Below are positions 27,977-39,700 of a stretch of 64,000 nt of DNA, piece by piece; the stretch's first letter is position 1; every line of letters starts with the position of its first letter. A program made the translations under genes and the position numbers. The stretch is from Collimonas sp. OK607. GTDB lineage: Bacteria; Pseudomonadota; Gammaproteobacteria; Burkholderiales; Burkholderiaceae_D. The notes under the pieces were generated by a model that saw nothing but the letters and a program-made list of their open reading frames with translations, was not told where the DNA came from and made no database searches. The stretch is taken from positions 158,859 to 222,858 of the forward strand of contig NZ_FOKF01000003.1 in assembly GCF_900111995.1 (NCBI RefSeq), in the 5' to 3' direction.

Positions 27977-29698
27977 TTACTTACCGACCCGCTGATACAG
28001 GCGGAAACGCTCATCGCGATCCGACGGCCTGCGGCCGGTCCACAGCAGTTGCCAGTTACCCTTGAATTCGCGCCAGATCGCATCGTCGGATTTGACCGAG
28101 ATGTTGTCTTGATACAGCAGGAAATCGCAATGGGGCTGGCCATTTTCGCCAAACGGGATGCTACCGAAATAGGCAAACGATGCGCGCTGCGCCGGGCCCA
28201 CGTTGGTATCCACGCATTGTTTGACTGCAGGCAGGTGCTGATCGATTTGCGCGGCCACTCCGGCGTAGCTTTTGCTGTAATTGATCCATGGCATCCACAA
28301 GGTGGTCAGCAACAGCCAGCAGAGAATCACGCCGCCTGAGGACAGCACCACGGCGCGCCACAAGACCGCCGGCCGGCGTGACAGGCGCCAGTTCACCAGC
28401 AAAATCCAGAATACCGAGCCAAGCAGGGCGATTACCAGCGCGATCAGATTGAACTCGGGTTTAAAGCCTGGCGCCAGTTTGTAGACATTCTTGGCAATCT
28501 GTGCCGGCCAGCCGCTTTCCTTGGCGATCCAGGCCAGCCAGATAAATGCCGCGCAGGCGGTCAAGGTCATCACAGAGAACCAGTCCACCGCGTTGATGGC
28601 GCCGCGCTTCATGGTCGGCAAGCCGAATGCGGCCAGAATCACCAGCGGCGGCAGCAAGGGCAGCAAAATGCCTTCTTCAGGATGCGGATTGAGCAACAGC
28701 ACGATCGTCAGGCTGATGAAAAATGCGAGAGGCAATGCGATATGCAAAGTCGAGCGTTGCTGGCGCCACGCATATACCGCCCAGCCGGCGAAAGGCCATG
28801 CCGGCCATGCAAACCAGATGCCGTATTTAAAGTAATACGATAATGCGGTCCAGGTCGGCCAGCTCAGTTGTCGCAGATTGAAAATTTCCCAGGCGACGAA
28901 GCGATCCATTGCACCTGGCAATAGCACGCAGCTGGCGACGAACCAGGTGGCCGCAACCGCCAACGTGACGGGTAATGTCATCAGCAGCAAATCCCTGGCG
29001 ATGGCTTTTTCCCGGATAAAAGCCAGTGTCAGCAAGCCGCACAGCAATGCCATCGGCACCAGCCAGCCGCGGGTCAGGATCAGCAGGCCGAAGCTGAGGC
29101 CGAGCATGGCCGCACTACGCAGGCTGCGTGCCTCAAACAGCCGCACCGCAATATAGATGGAAAAAGCCACCAGTGAAACTTGCAAATTCTTGGCGGTTGG
29201 CTCGTGACTTTGCAACAGTAAACCGAGACTGCCGAGATAAATAAGGAATGCGCCGTCGGCCAGGGTGCGGCCAAAATCGGCGGGTTCCGGCTGGCCACCG
29301 AATGCCAGTCTGAGCGGTTGCGCTTCGCTGCGTCGTCCCAGCAAATAAGTGGCATACCAGACCGATAGCGAACCGACCAGGAAAAATCCGACTGCCGGCA
29401 ATCGGCCCGCGAGCGGATCGCCCAGCAACCCGCCGAATAATTTGATGCAGATTGCGCCTATCCAGTAAGTCAGCGGGCTTTCACCTGGCATGGGCAGGCC
29501 GACGATGTTCGGCATCAGCCAGTCGGCGATGCCGCCATGGGCCATGGTCCAGGCGATGCCGAAGGCGGATGCGTCTTCATTTTTCCACGGATCGCGTCCG
29601 ATCAGGCCGGGCAAGATATAGAGCAATCCCAGCGCCCACAGGCCCCAGCGTGGCAGTGCGCTGGTGGCGGAGGCAGGAAGGCGGACGGGCTTCATCAC
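27977..29698 (-). CDS. ArnT-like membrane glycosyltransferase (GT39/PMT fold)
   Basis: 573 residues with about a dozen hydrophobic segments. The first loop has the GT-C signature GRDPWKNEDASAFGIAWTMA, with the acidic pair used by polyprenyl-phosphate-sugar transferases, followed by PLTYWIGAICIKLFG. The C-terminal ~110 residues form a periplasmic domain (KQCVDTNVGPAQRASFAYFG). Such enzymes move a sugar from a lipid carrier to lipid A, protein or another surface acceptor; donor and acceptor cannot be read from sequence. The gene stands alone on the minus strand between rpmE2 and tRNA-Leu. Confidence 0.83.
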   Translation of the reverse strand: MMKPVRLPASATSALPRWGLWALGLLYILPGLIGRDPWKNEDASAFGIAWTMAHGGIADWLMPNIVGLPMPGESPLTYWIGAICIKLFGGLLGDPLAGRLPAVGFFLVGSLSVWYATYLLGRRSEAQPLRLAFGGQPEPADFGRTLADGAFLIYLGSLGLLLQSHEPTAKNLQVSLVAFSIYIAVRLFEARSLRSAAMLGLSFGLLILTRGWLVPMALLCGLLTLAFIREKAIARDLLLMTLPVTLAVAATWFVASCVLLPGAMDRFVAWEIFNLRQLSWPTWTALSYYFKYGIWFAWPAWPFAGWAVYAWRQQRSTLHIALPLAFFISLTIVLLLNPHPEEGILLPLLPPLVILAAFGLPTMKRGAINAVDWFSVMTLTACAAFIWLAWIAKESGWPAQIAKNVYKLAPGFKPEFNLIALVIALLGSVFWILLVNWRLSRRPAVLWRAVVLSSGGVILCWLLLTTLWMPWINYSKSYAGVAAQIDQHLPAVKQCVDTNVGPAQRASFAYFGSIPFGENGQPHCDFLLYQDNISVKSDDAIWREFKGNWQLLWTGRRPSDRDERFRLYQRVGK

Positions 29699-29886
29699 AA
29701 TGGCGTCTGATCAATGTTGAATTGCTGGGTATTGTGCCGGATAGCGGGTTACTTCGCTATTACTGAGCGTAATTTTTGTTCTTGATATTCTCAAGGAAAT
29801 AACCACTTCTTTATGATTTATCAAAGAGTTGGCGCACTGCAGCGGTCGGCGATGGATTCTGCGTTGCTGCCAATCCCGATAAACAA

Positions 29887-29912
29887 AAAAAGGCAGCCGC
29901 AGCTGCCTTTTT
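29887..29912 (-). terminator. Terminator after rpmE2
   Basis: AAAAAGGCAGC and GCTGCCTTTTT form a perfect 11-bp stem around a 4-base loop. It works on the minus strand behind the L31 gene and is symmetric. Confidence 0.9.
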
Positions 29913-29927
29913 AAACATGCGATCGAA

Positions 29928-30197
29928 TTAAGTATTTGCGATCGAAGTCTTGGAGCCGACAGTACCGAATTTCTTACGGAACTTGTCAACGCGACCGGCG
30001 GTGTCGACGATTTTGTGTTGACCGGTGTAGAACGGATGCGATTCCGACGAAACTTCAATCTTCACCAAAGGATATTCTTTACCTTCGTGAGTGATGTTTT
30101 CGCGAGTCTGGATAGTCGAACGGGTCACGAACTTGAAATCGTTCGAAACGTCGTGGAAAAGAACTTCGCGGTAATTTGGGTGAATGCCGTCTTTCAT
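29928..30197 (-). CDS. rpmE2: 50S ribosomal protein L31, type B
   Basis: 89 residues from the ATG at 30197; an in-frame ATG ten codons upstream is rejected because L31 proteins begin [12 protein letters not shown]. Conserved later segments are [16 protein letters not shown] and [11 protein letters not shown]. The zinc-binding Cys residues of type A L31 are absent, which makes this the zinc-independent type B form. It lies downstream of rho on the same strand, separated from it by the MFS gene. Confidence 0.96.
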   Translation of the reverse strand: MKDGIHPNYREVLFHDVSNDFKFVTRSTIQTRENITHEGKEYPLVKIEVSSESHPFYTGQHKIVDTAGRVDKFRKKFGTVGSKTSIANT

Positions 30198-30294
30198 AAT
30201 TGCCTCTATTGAGTGGTAGCCAATCAATCACTTCGTCGGTCGTCTTGCTTCTTGACCCGATTGTCGATCACTTGCCGGGGGTGGAAAACCGCGA

Positions 30295-30323
30295 ATTATA
30301 CAATAAAACTCGGTAAATCCGGT
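30295..30323 (-). promoter_or_regulatory. Likely promoter of rpmE2
   Basis: A perfect TATAAT -10 lies at 30300-30295 on the minus strand, about 98 bases before the ATG. The -35 (ACCGGA at 17-base spacing) is poor, so activity rests mainly on the -10. Confidence 0.45.
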
Positions 30324-30446
30324 TGCGAAATGGAAAAAACGAATGAAATCAGTGCCTTGGGGAATTTCAGAACTGATTTTTACTTTGTTTTTTGATAACG
30401 GCCTGGGCGAGTAGAGGATTCACCCAGGCTGGGGCTGGTTTTTGTT

Positions 30447-31733
30447 CTATGCAGGCACCATTTTTTGATTGCCGCTTTTGCGGTACAAATATAGTGTTGC
30501 AATTAAGCCACATATTGCTGCGGCAGTCATCCACATGCCAGGTGCGCCCTTATCGCCAGTGTACTCAATCAGGCCGGTTGCGATGGCTGGGGTAAAGCCG
30601 CCAAAAATCGCCGTTGCCAGGCTGTAGGCCAGGGAAAAGCCCGCAGTGCGCACTTCGACCGGCATGATCTCGGTCAGGGCCACCACCATGGCGCCGTTAT
30701 AACTGGCGTACAGGAATGACAGCCAGAGTTCCACCATCAGCATCTTCTGGAAGGTCGGGTCGGCCACCAGCCACGACAAGGCTGGATAAGAAGTCAGGAT
30801 GGTGAGTATGGTAAATGTCAGCAGCAGCGGCTTGCGGCCGATGCGGTCTGACAGGGCGCCCATCACTGGCAGCCAGATGAAATTCGAAACGCCGACGCAG
30901 AAGGTAACCACCAGCGCGTCGATGGTGGTGAGTTTCAATACGCTCTTGCCGAAAGTCGGCGTGTAGACGGTGATCAGGTAGAACGACACGGTAGTCATCG
31001 ATACCAGCATCATGCCGGCAACCACCAGGCCCCAGTTATCCACCATGGAGCGCAGGATTTCGCGCACTGCCGGTTTGTGCTTGCGCGCCATGAACTCCTC
31101 GGTTTCCTGCAGGGAGCGGCGAATCACGAACAGCACCGGCACAATCATGCAGCCGACAAAGAACGGCACGCGCCAGCCCCAGTCGGCGATTTGCGCGGGC
31201 TGCAGCCACACTTGCAGGCCGAAACCGATCGCCGCGGCGACGATGATCGCCACTTGCTGGCTGGCCGATTGCCAGCTGACATAGAAGCCCTTGTTGCCGG
31301 GCGTTGCCATTTCCGACAAATAGACCGAGACGCCGCCCAGTTCAACCCCTGCCGAAAATCCTTGCAGCAAGCGGCCGATCAATACCAGCAGCGGCGCCAC
31401 ATAGCCGATGGTGGCGTAACCCGGTACGAAGGCAATCAGCATGGTGCCGACCGCCATCAGTGCCAGGGTAGTGATCAGACCCTTGCGGCGGCCAACCCGG
31501 TCGACATAGGCGCCAAGAATGATTGCGCCCAGGGGGCGCATCAGGAAGCCCGCGCCGAAAGTCATGAAAGTCAGCATCAGCGAAGCGAATTCATCGCCGG
31601 CCGGGAAAAAGGTTTTTGAAATGTAGGTCGCGTAAAAGCCGAATAGGAAGAAATCGAACATCTCCATGAAGTTACCGCTGGTAACCCGCAGAACGGTGCC
31701 GAATTTCGATGGGCTGGATTGAGTCGTGGCCAT
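30447..31733 (-). CDS. MFS transporter, metabolite:H+ symporter family (citrate/tricarballylate type)
   Basis: 428 residues with 12 predicted membrane segments. The N-terminus [20 protein letters not shown] and the loop motif [14 protein letters not shown] are typical of the metabolite:H+ symporter branch close to citrate and tricarballylate carriers. The second-half repeat is [14 protein letters not shown]. It likely imports a di- or tricarboxylate with protons; the exact substrate is uncertain. It sits between rho and rpmE2 on the same strand, an uncommon insertion in that neighbourhood. Confidence 0.85.
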   Translation of the reverse strand: MATTQSSPSKFGTVLRVTSGNFMEMFDFFLFGFYATYISKTFFPAGDEFASLMLTFMTFGAGFLMRPLGAIILGAYVDRVGRRKGLITTLALMAVGTMLIAFVPGYATIGYVAPLLVLIGRLLQGFSAGVELGGVSVYLSEMATPGNKGFYVSWQSASQQVAIIVAAAIGFGLQVWLQPAQIADWGWRVPFFVGCMIVPVLFVIRRSLQETEEFMARKHKPAVREILRSMVDNWGLVVAGMMLVSMTTVSFYLITVYTPTFGKSVLKLTTIDALVVTFCVGVSNFIWLPVMGALSDRIGRKPLLLTFTILTILTSYPALSWLVADPTFQKMLMVELWLSFLYASYNGAMVVALTEIMPVEVRTAGFSLAYSLATAIFGGFTPAIATGLIEYTGDKGAPGMWMTAAAICGLIATLYLYRKSGNQKMVPA

Positions 31734-31920
31734 GGTGTGTTGTCGCGAAAATTTTAGGTTCGGAAGAATGGCATTTAACCGGTGAGCTCGATCAGTCTAC
31801 ACCTTATCAATCAGCCCGCAATCCTTGCTGTAAATCACGATTTTCTGCCGTAAAAAAAGGCTTTTTTACAGATCCGAGATTAGTAATGTCAGAAATAACA
31901 AATGCGCCGACCTTACGACA

Positions 31921-31960
31921 AAAAAAATCTGACGTGCTTGCGCAGGTCAGACTTTTTTTA
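31921..31960 (-). terminator. Terminator after rho
   Basis: TCTGAC and GTCAGA pair around a GC-rich loop (GTGCTTGCGCAG), flanked by A and T runs on both sides, so it could stop transcripts in either direction. It lies about 50 bases behind the rho stop codon. Confidence 0.75.
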
Positions 31961-32009
31961 TTTTCGATTGAGATGGATTTCAACCGAAACGGGCCGGGGT
32001 CGAGGCCGA

Positions 32010-33272
32010 TTAGCCGCCGCGTCGCATCATGTCGAAGAACTCGGCGTTATTCTTGGTCGACTTCATCTTGTCGAGGATGAACTCCATCGCTTCGATTTCA
32101 TCCATGCTGTACAGCAGCTTGCGCAGTACCCAGATTTTTTGCAGCTGGTCAGGCTTGATCAGCAATTCTTCGCGGCGGGTGCCGGATTTGTTCAGGTTGA
32201 TCGATGGATAAACGCGCTTCTCGGCGAGGCGGCGTTCCAGATGCACTTCCATGTTGCCGGTACCCTTGAACTCTTCGTAGATCACGTCATCCATGCGGCT
32301 GCCGGTTTCGATCAGGGCAGTAGCGATGATGGTCAGCGAACCGCCTTCTTCGATGTTACGGGCGGCGCCGAAGAAACGCTTCGGACGTTGCAGCGCGTTG
32401 GCGTCGACACCGCCGGTCAGGACCTTGCCGGAAGCAGGGATCACGGTGTTGTAGGCACGTGCCAGGCGGGTGATCGAGTCTAGCAGGATCACCACGTCTT
32501 TTTTCATTTCCACCAGGCGCTTGGCTTTTTCCAGCACCATTTCGGCGACTTGTACGTGACGTGTGGCCGGTTCGTCGAAAGTGGATGCAACCACTTCGCC
32601 GCGCACCGAGCGCTGCATTTCTGTCACTTCTTCCGGACGTTCGTCGATCAACAGGACGATCATCACGGTGTCAGGATGGTTAGTCGTGATGGCATGCGCA
32701 ATGTGCTGCAGCATGACCGATTTACCCGACTTCGGCGACGCCACCAGCAGGCCGCGCTGGCCTTTGCCGATAGGCGCGATCATATCGATGATACGGCCGG
32801 TGATGTTTTCTTCGCCGCGCATGTCGCGTTCCAGCGGCAGCGGTTTGTTCGGGTGCAGTGGCGTCAGGTTTTCAAACAGGATGCGGTGTTTCGACGCTTC
32901 CGGCGATTCGCCGTTGACCTTGTCGACCTTGACCAGTGCGAAATAGCGTTCGCCGTCTTTCGGCGTACGCACTTCACCTTCGATCGAATCGCCGGTATGC
33001 AGATTGAAACGGCGGATTTGCGAAGGCGAAATGTAAATGTCGTCGGTGGACGCCATGTAGCTGGCGTCGGGCGAGCGCAGGAAACCAAAGCCGTCAGGCA
33101 GTACTTCGAGGGCGCCATCGCCAAAAATCTGTTCTCCTGATTTCGCGCGCTTTTTCAGGATCGCGAACATCAGTTCTTGTTTGCGCAATCGCGCCGCGTT
33201 ATCGATGTCCAGGCCGATTGCCATTTCTAGCAGGGCGGAGACGTGTAACGCCTTTAATTCAGATAAATGCAT
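32010..33272 (-). CDS. rho: Transcription termination factor Rho
   Basis: 420 residues from the ATG at 33272 ([18 protein letters not shown]), the standard proteobacterial start; 30 extra residues from an upstream start are ignored. The N-terminal helical and RNA-binding cold-shock-like domain contains [20 protein letters not shown]. The ATPase core has Walker [11 protein letters not shown], Walker [18 protein letters not shown], the Q-loop region [20 protein letters not shown] and the R-loop [15 protein letters not shown]. It is a hexameric RNA-dependent helicase that ends transcription. It lies 104 bases behind trxA on the same strand, a linkage conserved in proteobacteria. Confidence 0.98.
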   Translation of the reverse strand: MHLSELKALHVSALLEMAIGLDIDNAARLRKQELMFAILKKRAKSGEQIFGDGALEVLPDGFGFLRSPDASYMASTDDIYISPSQIRRFNLHTGDSIEGEVRTPKDGERYFALVKVDKVNGESPEASKHRILFENLTPLHPNKPLPLERDMRGEENITGRIIDMIAPIGKGQRGLLVASPKSGKSVMLQHIAHAITTNHPDTVMIVLLIDERPEEVTEMQRSVRGEVVASTFDEPATRHVQVAEMVLEKAKRLVEMKKDVVILLDSITRLARAYNTVIPASGKVLTGGVDANALQRPKRFFGAARNIEEGGSLTIIATALIETGSRMDDVIYEEFKGTGNMEVHLERRLAEKRVYPSINLNKSGTRREELLIKPDQLQKIWVLRKLLYSMDEIEAMEFILDKMKSTKNNAEFFDMMRRGG

Positions 33273-33376
33273 AGGTATGAGTGTCCCGGGATGGGAAGTA
33301 TTGGGTGGGGGAGGGAACTGCGTGGTGTCGTTAGTAAAACACAAGCGGCGATGCGGGCGCATCGCCGCGGTTGTTA

Positions 33377-33703
33377 TTATAGGTTCGAATCAATGAATGC
33401 AGTGAGTTGGCCTTTGGCCAGCGCGCCGACTTTTTGTGCCGCAGGAACGCCGTTCTTGAACAGGATCAAGGTCGGAATGCCACGGATGCCATGCTTGGCA
33501 GGCACTGCCTGGTTGGCATCAACGTCCAGCTTGACGATTTGCAGCTTGTCGCCGTATTCCTTGGCGACTTCTTCCAGGATAGGGGCAATCATCTTGCAAG
33601 GACCGCACCACTCAGCCCAGAAATCGACCAGGACCGGTTTGTCCGATTTAAGTACATCTGCTTCAAAGGATGCGTCGGAAGTATGTTTAATGTGTTCGCT
33701 CAT
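33377..33703 (-). CDS. trxA: Thioredoxin 1
   Basis: 108 residues from the ATG at 33703 ([13 protein letters not shown]), preceded by TGAGGAAACC; a longer start at 33745 would add 14 unconserved residues. The active site is [10 protein letters not shown], with the cis-proline segment [13 protein letters not shown]. It is a cytosolic disulfide reductase. It is probably transcribed ahead of rho. Confidence 0.98.
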   Translation of the reverse strand: MSEHIKHTSDASFEADVLKSDKPVLVDFWAEWCGPCKMIAPILEEVAKEYGDKLQIVKLDVDANQAVPAKHGIRGIPTLILFKNGVPAAQKVGALAKGQLTAFIDSNL

Positions 33704-34028
33704 GGTTTCCTCAGTGTGAGGGAAAAAAGAATCAATGTGTGCCAAGACTACTTACCATTCCTGCTTGGTGGTTGCCATCGGCGTTCCCTATTCTATTTAA
33801 TAAGTGGGGATGCCGTGCGCGAATTCAAGTTTTTGTGGGTGTGGTAAGAGGTGTTGCGGCGGGATATTCACTAAATAATAACCGATTTTTATAAAAAGTG
33901 TGGGCGATGTAATTATTTCGAGCTTATTTTTTCAAGGCCTCGCATAAAATGAGGGCTAATTGTTGCAAAAATGCGAGAGTGCCAATTCTCGTAGCCGACC
34001 GGCGGGTCCCGTCCATCCAGTGAGCCAC
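33704..34028. other. Divergent region between trxA and the AddB-like gene
   Basis: 325 bases. About 33880-33955 is AT-rich and includes TAAAAT near 33947, a possible -10 for the AddB-like gene. No repeat or RNA was recognised. Confidence 0.45.
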
Positions 34029-36776
34029 ATGTCCCTAGAATCCATAAAACTTGTGCCATCTGCCAACTTCTGGCCGGCTGCGGCACGTGCATTGCTGGCG
34101 GCCTGCCGCGAGGATAGCGGTGATCGCGGCCAGCGCGATTTCGCCCGCTGGCGCGTGGTGCTGCCGACTTTCGCTCATGCGCAGCCGTTGAAAGCAGCGA
34201 TCGCTGCGGAATTAGGCGGGACTTTCGTGCCGCCGCAATTCTTTACCTTGTCCGGCTGGTTGATGACGTTGCCACCGTTGCCGAATGTGCTGCCCGCCAG
34301 CGAACGGCTGATGCGTTTGTATGCTGAGTTGCGCCAGCACGGCTGGCTGAAAAAATTATTTACCGCGCGTCGCAATACCGATCTGCTGCCGCTGGCACAA
34401 ACGCTGTTAGCGCTATCAGATGAGCTGACCCAGGCTTTATTACCCGGGCTGCATGCCGATGCTGCCAGTGATCCGGAACAGCGCTGGCAAAGCGCGCTGG
34501 AACAATTGTCGCCGGATGCGCGTAAATTATTGTCGGACGAGACGCAGCTGGTGTGGTCGATCTGGAAAAGCCAGCTGGATGCCGACGATGCGATAGCGGC
34601 ACGCTTCGCGCAAATGCTGCAAATAGCGGAAAGCGCCAGCCAGCCGCTGATCTGGATCAGTTCGGTAGCGCCGGAGCCTTTGGAGCAGGCTTTTCTCGAC
34701 GCCTATGCCATGCGTCAACGGGTGGTTACGATGACGCTGGACTGGCGTGCGCAGGCAATACTGCCGACTTACACAATGGCGTGGCCGGAGATGGTGGAAG
34801 TCGCAACCAACGAAGAACGCACCGACATCGCAGCCAGCGATCTTGCGCTACCGGCCGAGATGCAATTGTGCGCCGCCAGCAGTGTCGAAGACGAAGCGGT
34901 GCAGGGCGCGCAAATGGTGATCGACTGGCTGCGGTCAGGCAAAACCAATCTGGCGATTGTGGCGCAGGACCGGGTAGTGGCCCGGCGGATTCGCGCCTTG
35001 CTGGAACGTGCGCAAATTCATGTGGCCGATGAAACCGGCTGGAAGTTATCGACTACGCGCGCTGCCTCCGCCATTGCCGCCTGGTTCGATGTTGTCGCTG
35101 CGCGCGGCGAAACCACCGCCTTGCTGGATTTGCTGAAGTCGCCGTTTGTATTGAACGAAGCGCCCAGGGATTTGTTGCATGAGGCGCAGGACAGCGTCGC
35201 CAACAAGTCGGCACTGGTGATGAAAATAGAATTGCTGCTGCGGCGCGCCAACGTGCTCGGCGAGTGGCGCGCGGTGATCAATGCGTTGAATGCGGCGCCC
35301 ACGGAGCAAAAGACGGTAGCGTTGCTCGCGCAGCAGGCAGCATTGTTCAGCGGTCGCAAGAATTTACGCGATTGGATTGCTACCACCACTTCGGCATTGG
35401 ATAGCTTGGGCATCGCGTCGGCGCTCAGCGCGGATTCGGCGGGCCAGCAGATCTTGCAGCTGTTGCAGCATATTGCGCCACCGGCGAATGCGCTGGGTCA
35501 AGATTATGCTGCGCTATTCTCTTTTCCGGAATGGCGCGCGCTGGTCAATCTGCAGCTCGACGACACCAGTTTCATCAGCGCCATCAATGACCGCCGGGTA
35601 GTGATGCTGCCGTTGAATGGCGCCCGCTTGCGCTCATTCGATGCGGTGCTGATGGTTGGCGCCGACGCCGACCACCTGCCATCGCAACCGCAAGAGACGC
35701 TGTTCTTTGCCAATACCGTCAGGCGTGAGCTGGGCCTAGCGACACGCGAGAGCCGGCAGCGCCAGCAATTGCGCGACGTGGTCGAATTGCTGGCGATGAA
35801 TCCGCAGGTAGTGCTGTCCTGGCAGGCGCACAAGGATGGTGAACCGAACCCGGTCAGCCCATGGATCCAGCGCTTGCAACTGACCTTGGCGCGTAATGCC
35901 GCGCCTGCACTGACTGAAACGCGGGCGGAGATTGCTGCACAAACCTTGCAGGCGACACTGTCAATCATGCCGAGGCCGGCAGCGCCGCAGTTGACACCAA
36001 GCCGTCTGTCAGCCAGTGCTTACAACAGTTTTATTCAATGCCCGTATCAATTTTTTGCCCGGCGCATGTTGGGCCTGGCGTCGCTGGATGAGCTGTCCGA
36101 TCTGCCGGAAAAGCGTGACTACGGCGGCTGGCTGCATGAAATCCTGGAAACCTATCACGAAACCCTGCGTGATCAGCCACGTCCGGCAGATCAGCGCGAA
36201 GCGTTGCTGGTGGATATTTCAAAAAAATTATTCGACGAAGTCATAGCCAAAAATGCCGCAGCCCTGGGTTACTACTCGCGCTGGCAAAAAGTCATTTCTG
36301 CTTATGTCATCTGGGCCAATGAGCACGAAGCCCAAGGCTGGCGTTTTGTGTTTGGCGAACAGGCGTATGAAAAGCCGATGCCGCTGGCAGACCGCGACCT
36401 GACCCTGCATGGGCGGATTGACCGGATCGACGAGAACGATGCCGGGGAACGTGCGGTACTGGATTACAAGACCAACAACCAGCTCGTGCTGAATAAGAAA
36501 CTCAAAGACCATGAAGATCATCAACTGGCCTTCTACGGTTTGCTGTCGGACCGACCGGTTGCGGCGGCGCACTACGTCGCGCTGGAAACTACCAAAGACA
36601 AGGTCGGTGATGTGAGCGCACCTGATTATGACGAAGCGCAACGCGCTTTGGCCGCACAGATTACGATCAATGTGGAAGCGATTGCGCGCGGCGTCGGCCT
36701 GCCTGCCAACGGTGTCGCATCGGTATGCCAGTATTGCGATGTACGCGGCCTGTGTCGCAAGGGAGCATGGGAATGA
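34029..36776 (+). CDS. AddB-like helicase-nuclease subunit (PD-(D/E)XK, Fe-S)
   Basis: 915 residues from the ATG at 34029 (MSLESIKLVPSANFW). The first ~600 residues resemble the inactivated helicase half of AddB, with no intact Walker A motif seen. The C-terminal ~280 residues are a RecB-type nuclease: SASAYNSFIQCPYQFFARRM, GGWLHEILETYHETL, and the catalytic AVLDYKTNN with HQLAFYGLL. The four Cys expected to hold an Fe-S cluster are visible, one in QCPYQFF and three in CQYCDVRGLC at the end. With the next gene it should form a double-strand-break resection complex. The stop overlaps the ATG of that gene. Confidence 0.86.
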   Translation: MSLESIKLVPSANFWPAAARALLAACREDSGDRGQRDFARWRVVLPTFAHAQPLKAAIAAELGGTFVPPQFFTLSGWLMTLPPLPNVLPASERLMRLYAELRQHGWLKKLFTARRNTDLLPLAQTLLALSDELTQALLPGLHADAASDPEQRWQSALEQLSPDARKLLSDETQLVWSIWKSQLDADDAIAARFAQMLQIAESASQPLIWISSVAPEPLEQAFLDAYAMRQRVVTMTLDWRAQAILPTYTMAWPEMVEVATNEERTDIAASDLALPAEMQLCAASSVEDEAVQGAQMVIDWLRSGKTNLAIVAQDRVVARRIRALLERAQIHVADETGWKLSTTRAASAIAAWFDVVAARGETTALLDLLKSPFVLNEAPRDLLHEAQDSVANKSALVMKIELLLRRANVLGEWRAVINALNAAPTEQKTVALLAQQAALFSGRKNLRDWIATTTSALDSLGIASALSADSAGQQILQLLQHIAPPANALGQDYAALFSFPEWRALVNLQLDDTSFISAINDRRVVMLPLNGARLRSFDAVLMVGADADHLPSQPQETLFFANTVRRELGLATRESRQRQQLRDVVELLAMNPQVVLSWQAHKDGEPNPVSPWIQRLQLTLARNAAPALTETRAEIAAQTLQATLSIMPRPAAPQLTPSRLSASAYNSFIQCPYQFFARRMLGLASLDELSDLPEKRDYGGWLHEILETYHETLRDQPRPADQREALLVDISKKLFDEVIAKNAAALGYYSRWQKVISAYVIWANEHEAQGWRFVFGEQAYEKPMPLADRDLTLHGRIDRIDENDAGERAVLDYKTNNQLVLNKKLKDHEDHQLAFYGLLSDRPVAAAHYVALETTKDKVGDVSAPDYDEAQRALAAQITINVEAIARGVGLPANGVASVCQYCDVRGLCRKGAWE

Positions 36777-39700
36777 CCGAGCCTGTGCAAATCGCGCTAC
36801 CGAGCGCTTATCGGATGAATGGCGAAGTGGTCGACGCACAGGGTTTTACCAATGCCGCTTGCGATCCTCAACATTCGGTGGTGGTGGAAGCGTGTGCCGG
36901 CAGCGGTAAAACCTGGTTGCTGGTGGCGCGCATGTTGCGCCTGTTGCTGGCCGGCGCCGCACCATCCGAGCTGCTGGCGATTACCTTTACCCGCAAGGCC
37001 GCGCAGGAAATGCGCGAACGGTTGCTGGAACTGTTGCACGATCTGGCCCTGCAGCCGGATGCCAAAGTGCGCAACTTGCTGCTGGAGCGCGGTATCGCGC
37101 CACAAGCCATGACCCAGGTATTGCCTGCAGCACGCAATCTGTACGAGCGCGTGCTGGCCAGTCCGCAAAGTTTATCTATCGATACTTTTCATAGCTGGTT
37201 CGCACGTCTGCTGAAAATTGCGCCGCTGGCTTCGGGGGTGCCGCACGGCTACGCGTTGACAGAGAAAACCGGCGAGTTGCAGGCCGATGCTTATCTGCGT
37301 TTCATGCAATCGCTGAACGATGAAGATAATAGCCAGGTCAAGCAGGATTTGCTGACGCTATATCAGCTGGTTGGCGATTTCAGTACCAGGAAATTATTGA
37401 ACGCTTTCCTCGATAAGCGCGCCGAGTGGTGGGCGGTAATCCAGCAGGGTGTGGATGCGCCGATGGAATGGCTGCGTGAAATGTGCGGCGAAGATGCCGA
37501 AGTCGACGCCCGCCTGTCCTTGTGGGACGACGAGAAATTATTATCTCAGGTGAAGCAGATTGCCTGGTTACTTGGGCAGGGTTCGGCGACCAACCAGAAA
37601 CGCGCGACCGCGATTGAAATGGCACTGACCGCGGGCGCGGCAGTAGGCAATTTCGATGCGCTCTGTAATCAGTTCTTCGATGACGCAGGCAAGCCGCGGA
37701 GTAACGGCAAAACCAAGGATTTTCTGAAGGCACTGGAAAACAGCCTGGGCGGCAATGCCCTTGATGCCTTCGAAGCAGAATTTTTTGCGACCGGGGAAGC
37801 GCTTAAGTTGCTGCGCAAGCGCAGTTACGAACGTACCGTAATCAGTTTGAACCAGCATCTGTTCAGCGTTGGCAATGCCTATCTGGAATGCTATCAGGCG
37901 CTCAAGGCAGAGCAGCGTGTATTCGATTTCGCCGACCTGGAATGGCAAGCCTACCGCTTGCTGACCAATCCGGAAAGCGCGGCCTATCTGCAAAGCCGGC
38001 TCGACAGCCGCTACAAGCATATCCTGCTGGACGAATTTCAAGACACCAATCCGCTGCAGTGGAGCATCGTGCGCGCCTGGTTGAACGCCTATGGCGAAGA
38101 TGCCGGCCAGCCGAGCGTGTTTGTGGTCGGCGATCCGAAACAATCGATCTATCGTTTCCGCCGCGCCGAGCCGCGCGTGTTCGAAGCCGCGCGTAAGTTA
38201 TTGCAAGAGCAGGGCGCCACGGTGTTGCAAGCCAATCAGACCAGGCGCAACGCCAGCGCGATTGTCGATGTGTTGAACGCCAGCTTCTACGCCAACCCCT
38301 TGTTCTCAGCACAAACCACATTGGGCGAAGTCGGCGGCGTTGTGTGGCGTTTGCCGTTGATCCGGCAAGCCGGCGATGAGGCAGCGGAGGCGCCGCAGGG
38401 CCTGCGTAATCCCTTGACGACCGCACGTGAAGAATCGGAAGATGCGCGCCGCCGCGACGAGGGCAGGCAACTGGCGCAAGCTTTATGGCGCGCCAGGCAA
38501 GAACTGGTAGTGCTTCAGGAGCAGGGTAGCCGCAAAATACAGTGGTCGGACGTGATGTTGCTGGTTAAGAAACGCAGTCATCTCGGCGCTTACGAAAGCG
38601 CGCTGCGCGAAGCCGGCATACCGTTCATGTCCGACAAGCGCGGCGGCCTGCTGGAGTCGCTGGAAATCTCCGATCTGATTGCCTTGCTGACTTTCCTGAT
38701 CACACCTGACGATGCGCGGGCATTGGGCCATGTATTGAAATCGCCGATCTTCGGCGCCAGCGATAATGATCTGATCGGTCTGGCGCAACGCACCGAACGA
38801 GGTTGGTGGCCCCGTCTGCGGGCTGCTGCGCTGGAGCATGACGCCGCGCCGGCGCTGCAACGCGCTAGTGTTCTGCTGGAAGATTGGCTGCAGGCTGCAC
38901 CACGTTTGCCGGTGCACGATCTGCTCGATGTTATCTTGCACCGAGGCCAATTGCTGGCCCGCTATGCGCAAGCCGCGACGCCTTTGTCGCGTAGCCAGGC
39001 CATCGGCAACATCGAAACCTTCGTCGAACTTGCACTGAATATGGATGCGGGCCGCTATCCCAGCCTGCCGAAATTTATCGATGCCTTGCGCAGCTTGCAA
39101 AACGCCGCCGGCGGCGATGCGCCTGACGAAGCCAGTATCGATGCCGCGACCGATGCAGTACGGATACTGACTGTACATAGCGCCAAGGGACTGGAAGCAC
39201 CGGTAGTGGTGCTGCTGGACGCCAACCACAGCAAACCTGCCCGCGACGACTACGGTATCCTGTGCGACTGGCCGCAAGACGCGGAAGCGCCGCAGCACTT
39301 TTCCGCGTTCGGCAGCAGCGCCGAGCGCGGCGCTGCGCGCGATCCTTTGTTTGCGGCAGAAGAAGGTTTCAAGACGCAGGAAGACTGGAACCTGTTGTAC
39401 GTAGCTACCACCCGCGCCAAGCAGTTGCTGATCATTAGCGGCGTCGCAGGCAGAAGCGGCGGCGTGACGGATGACAGTTGGTACGCACGGCTTGAACATG
39501 TTCCTGAAGCCAGTTTCGATGCAGTAGCAGAAGCTGCTGCTGTCGTCGATGGTGCACAAAGATTTGAGCAGGAAATATTCGATCCTCCGCAATTGCCGCC
39601 GCCGGTGGTAGCAGTCGCTGCCACTTTCGATAATCAGGCGATAGCTGAAGGTATCGCGTTGCACGGATTGCTGGAACGAGTCACCCAGCATGGTCAATGG

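Noticed and set aside
31845..31872. Hairpin GTAAAAAAAGGCTTTTTTAC as terminator
   Set aside because: The stem is almost only A-T pairs and no gene end on either strand needs it at that place.
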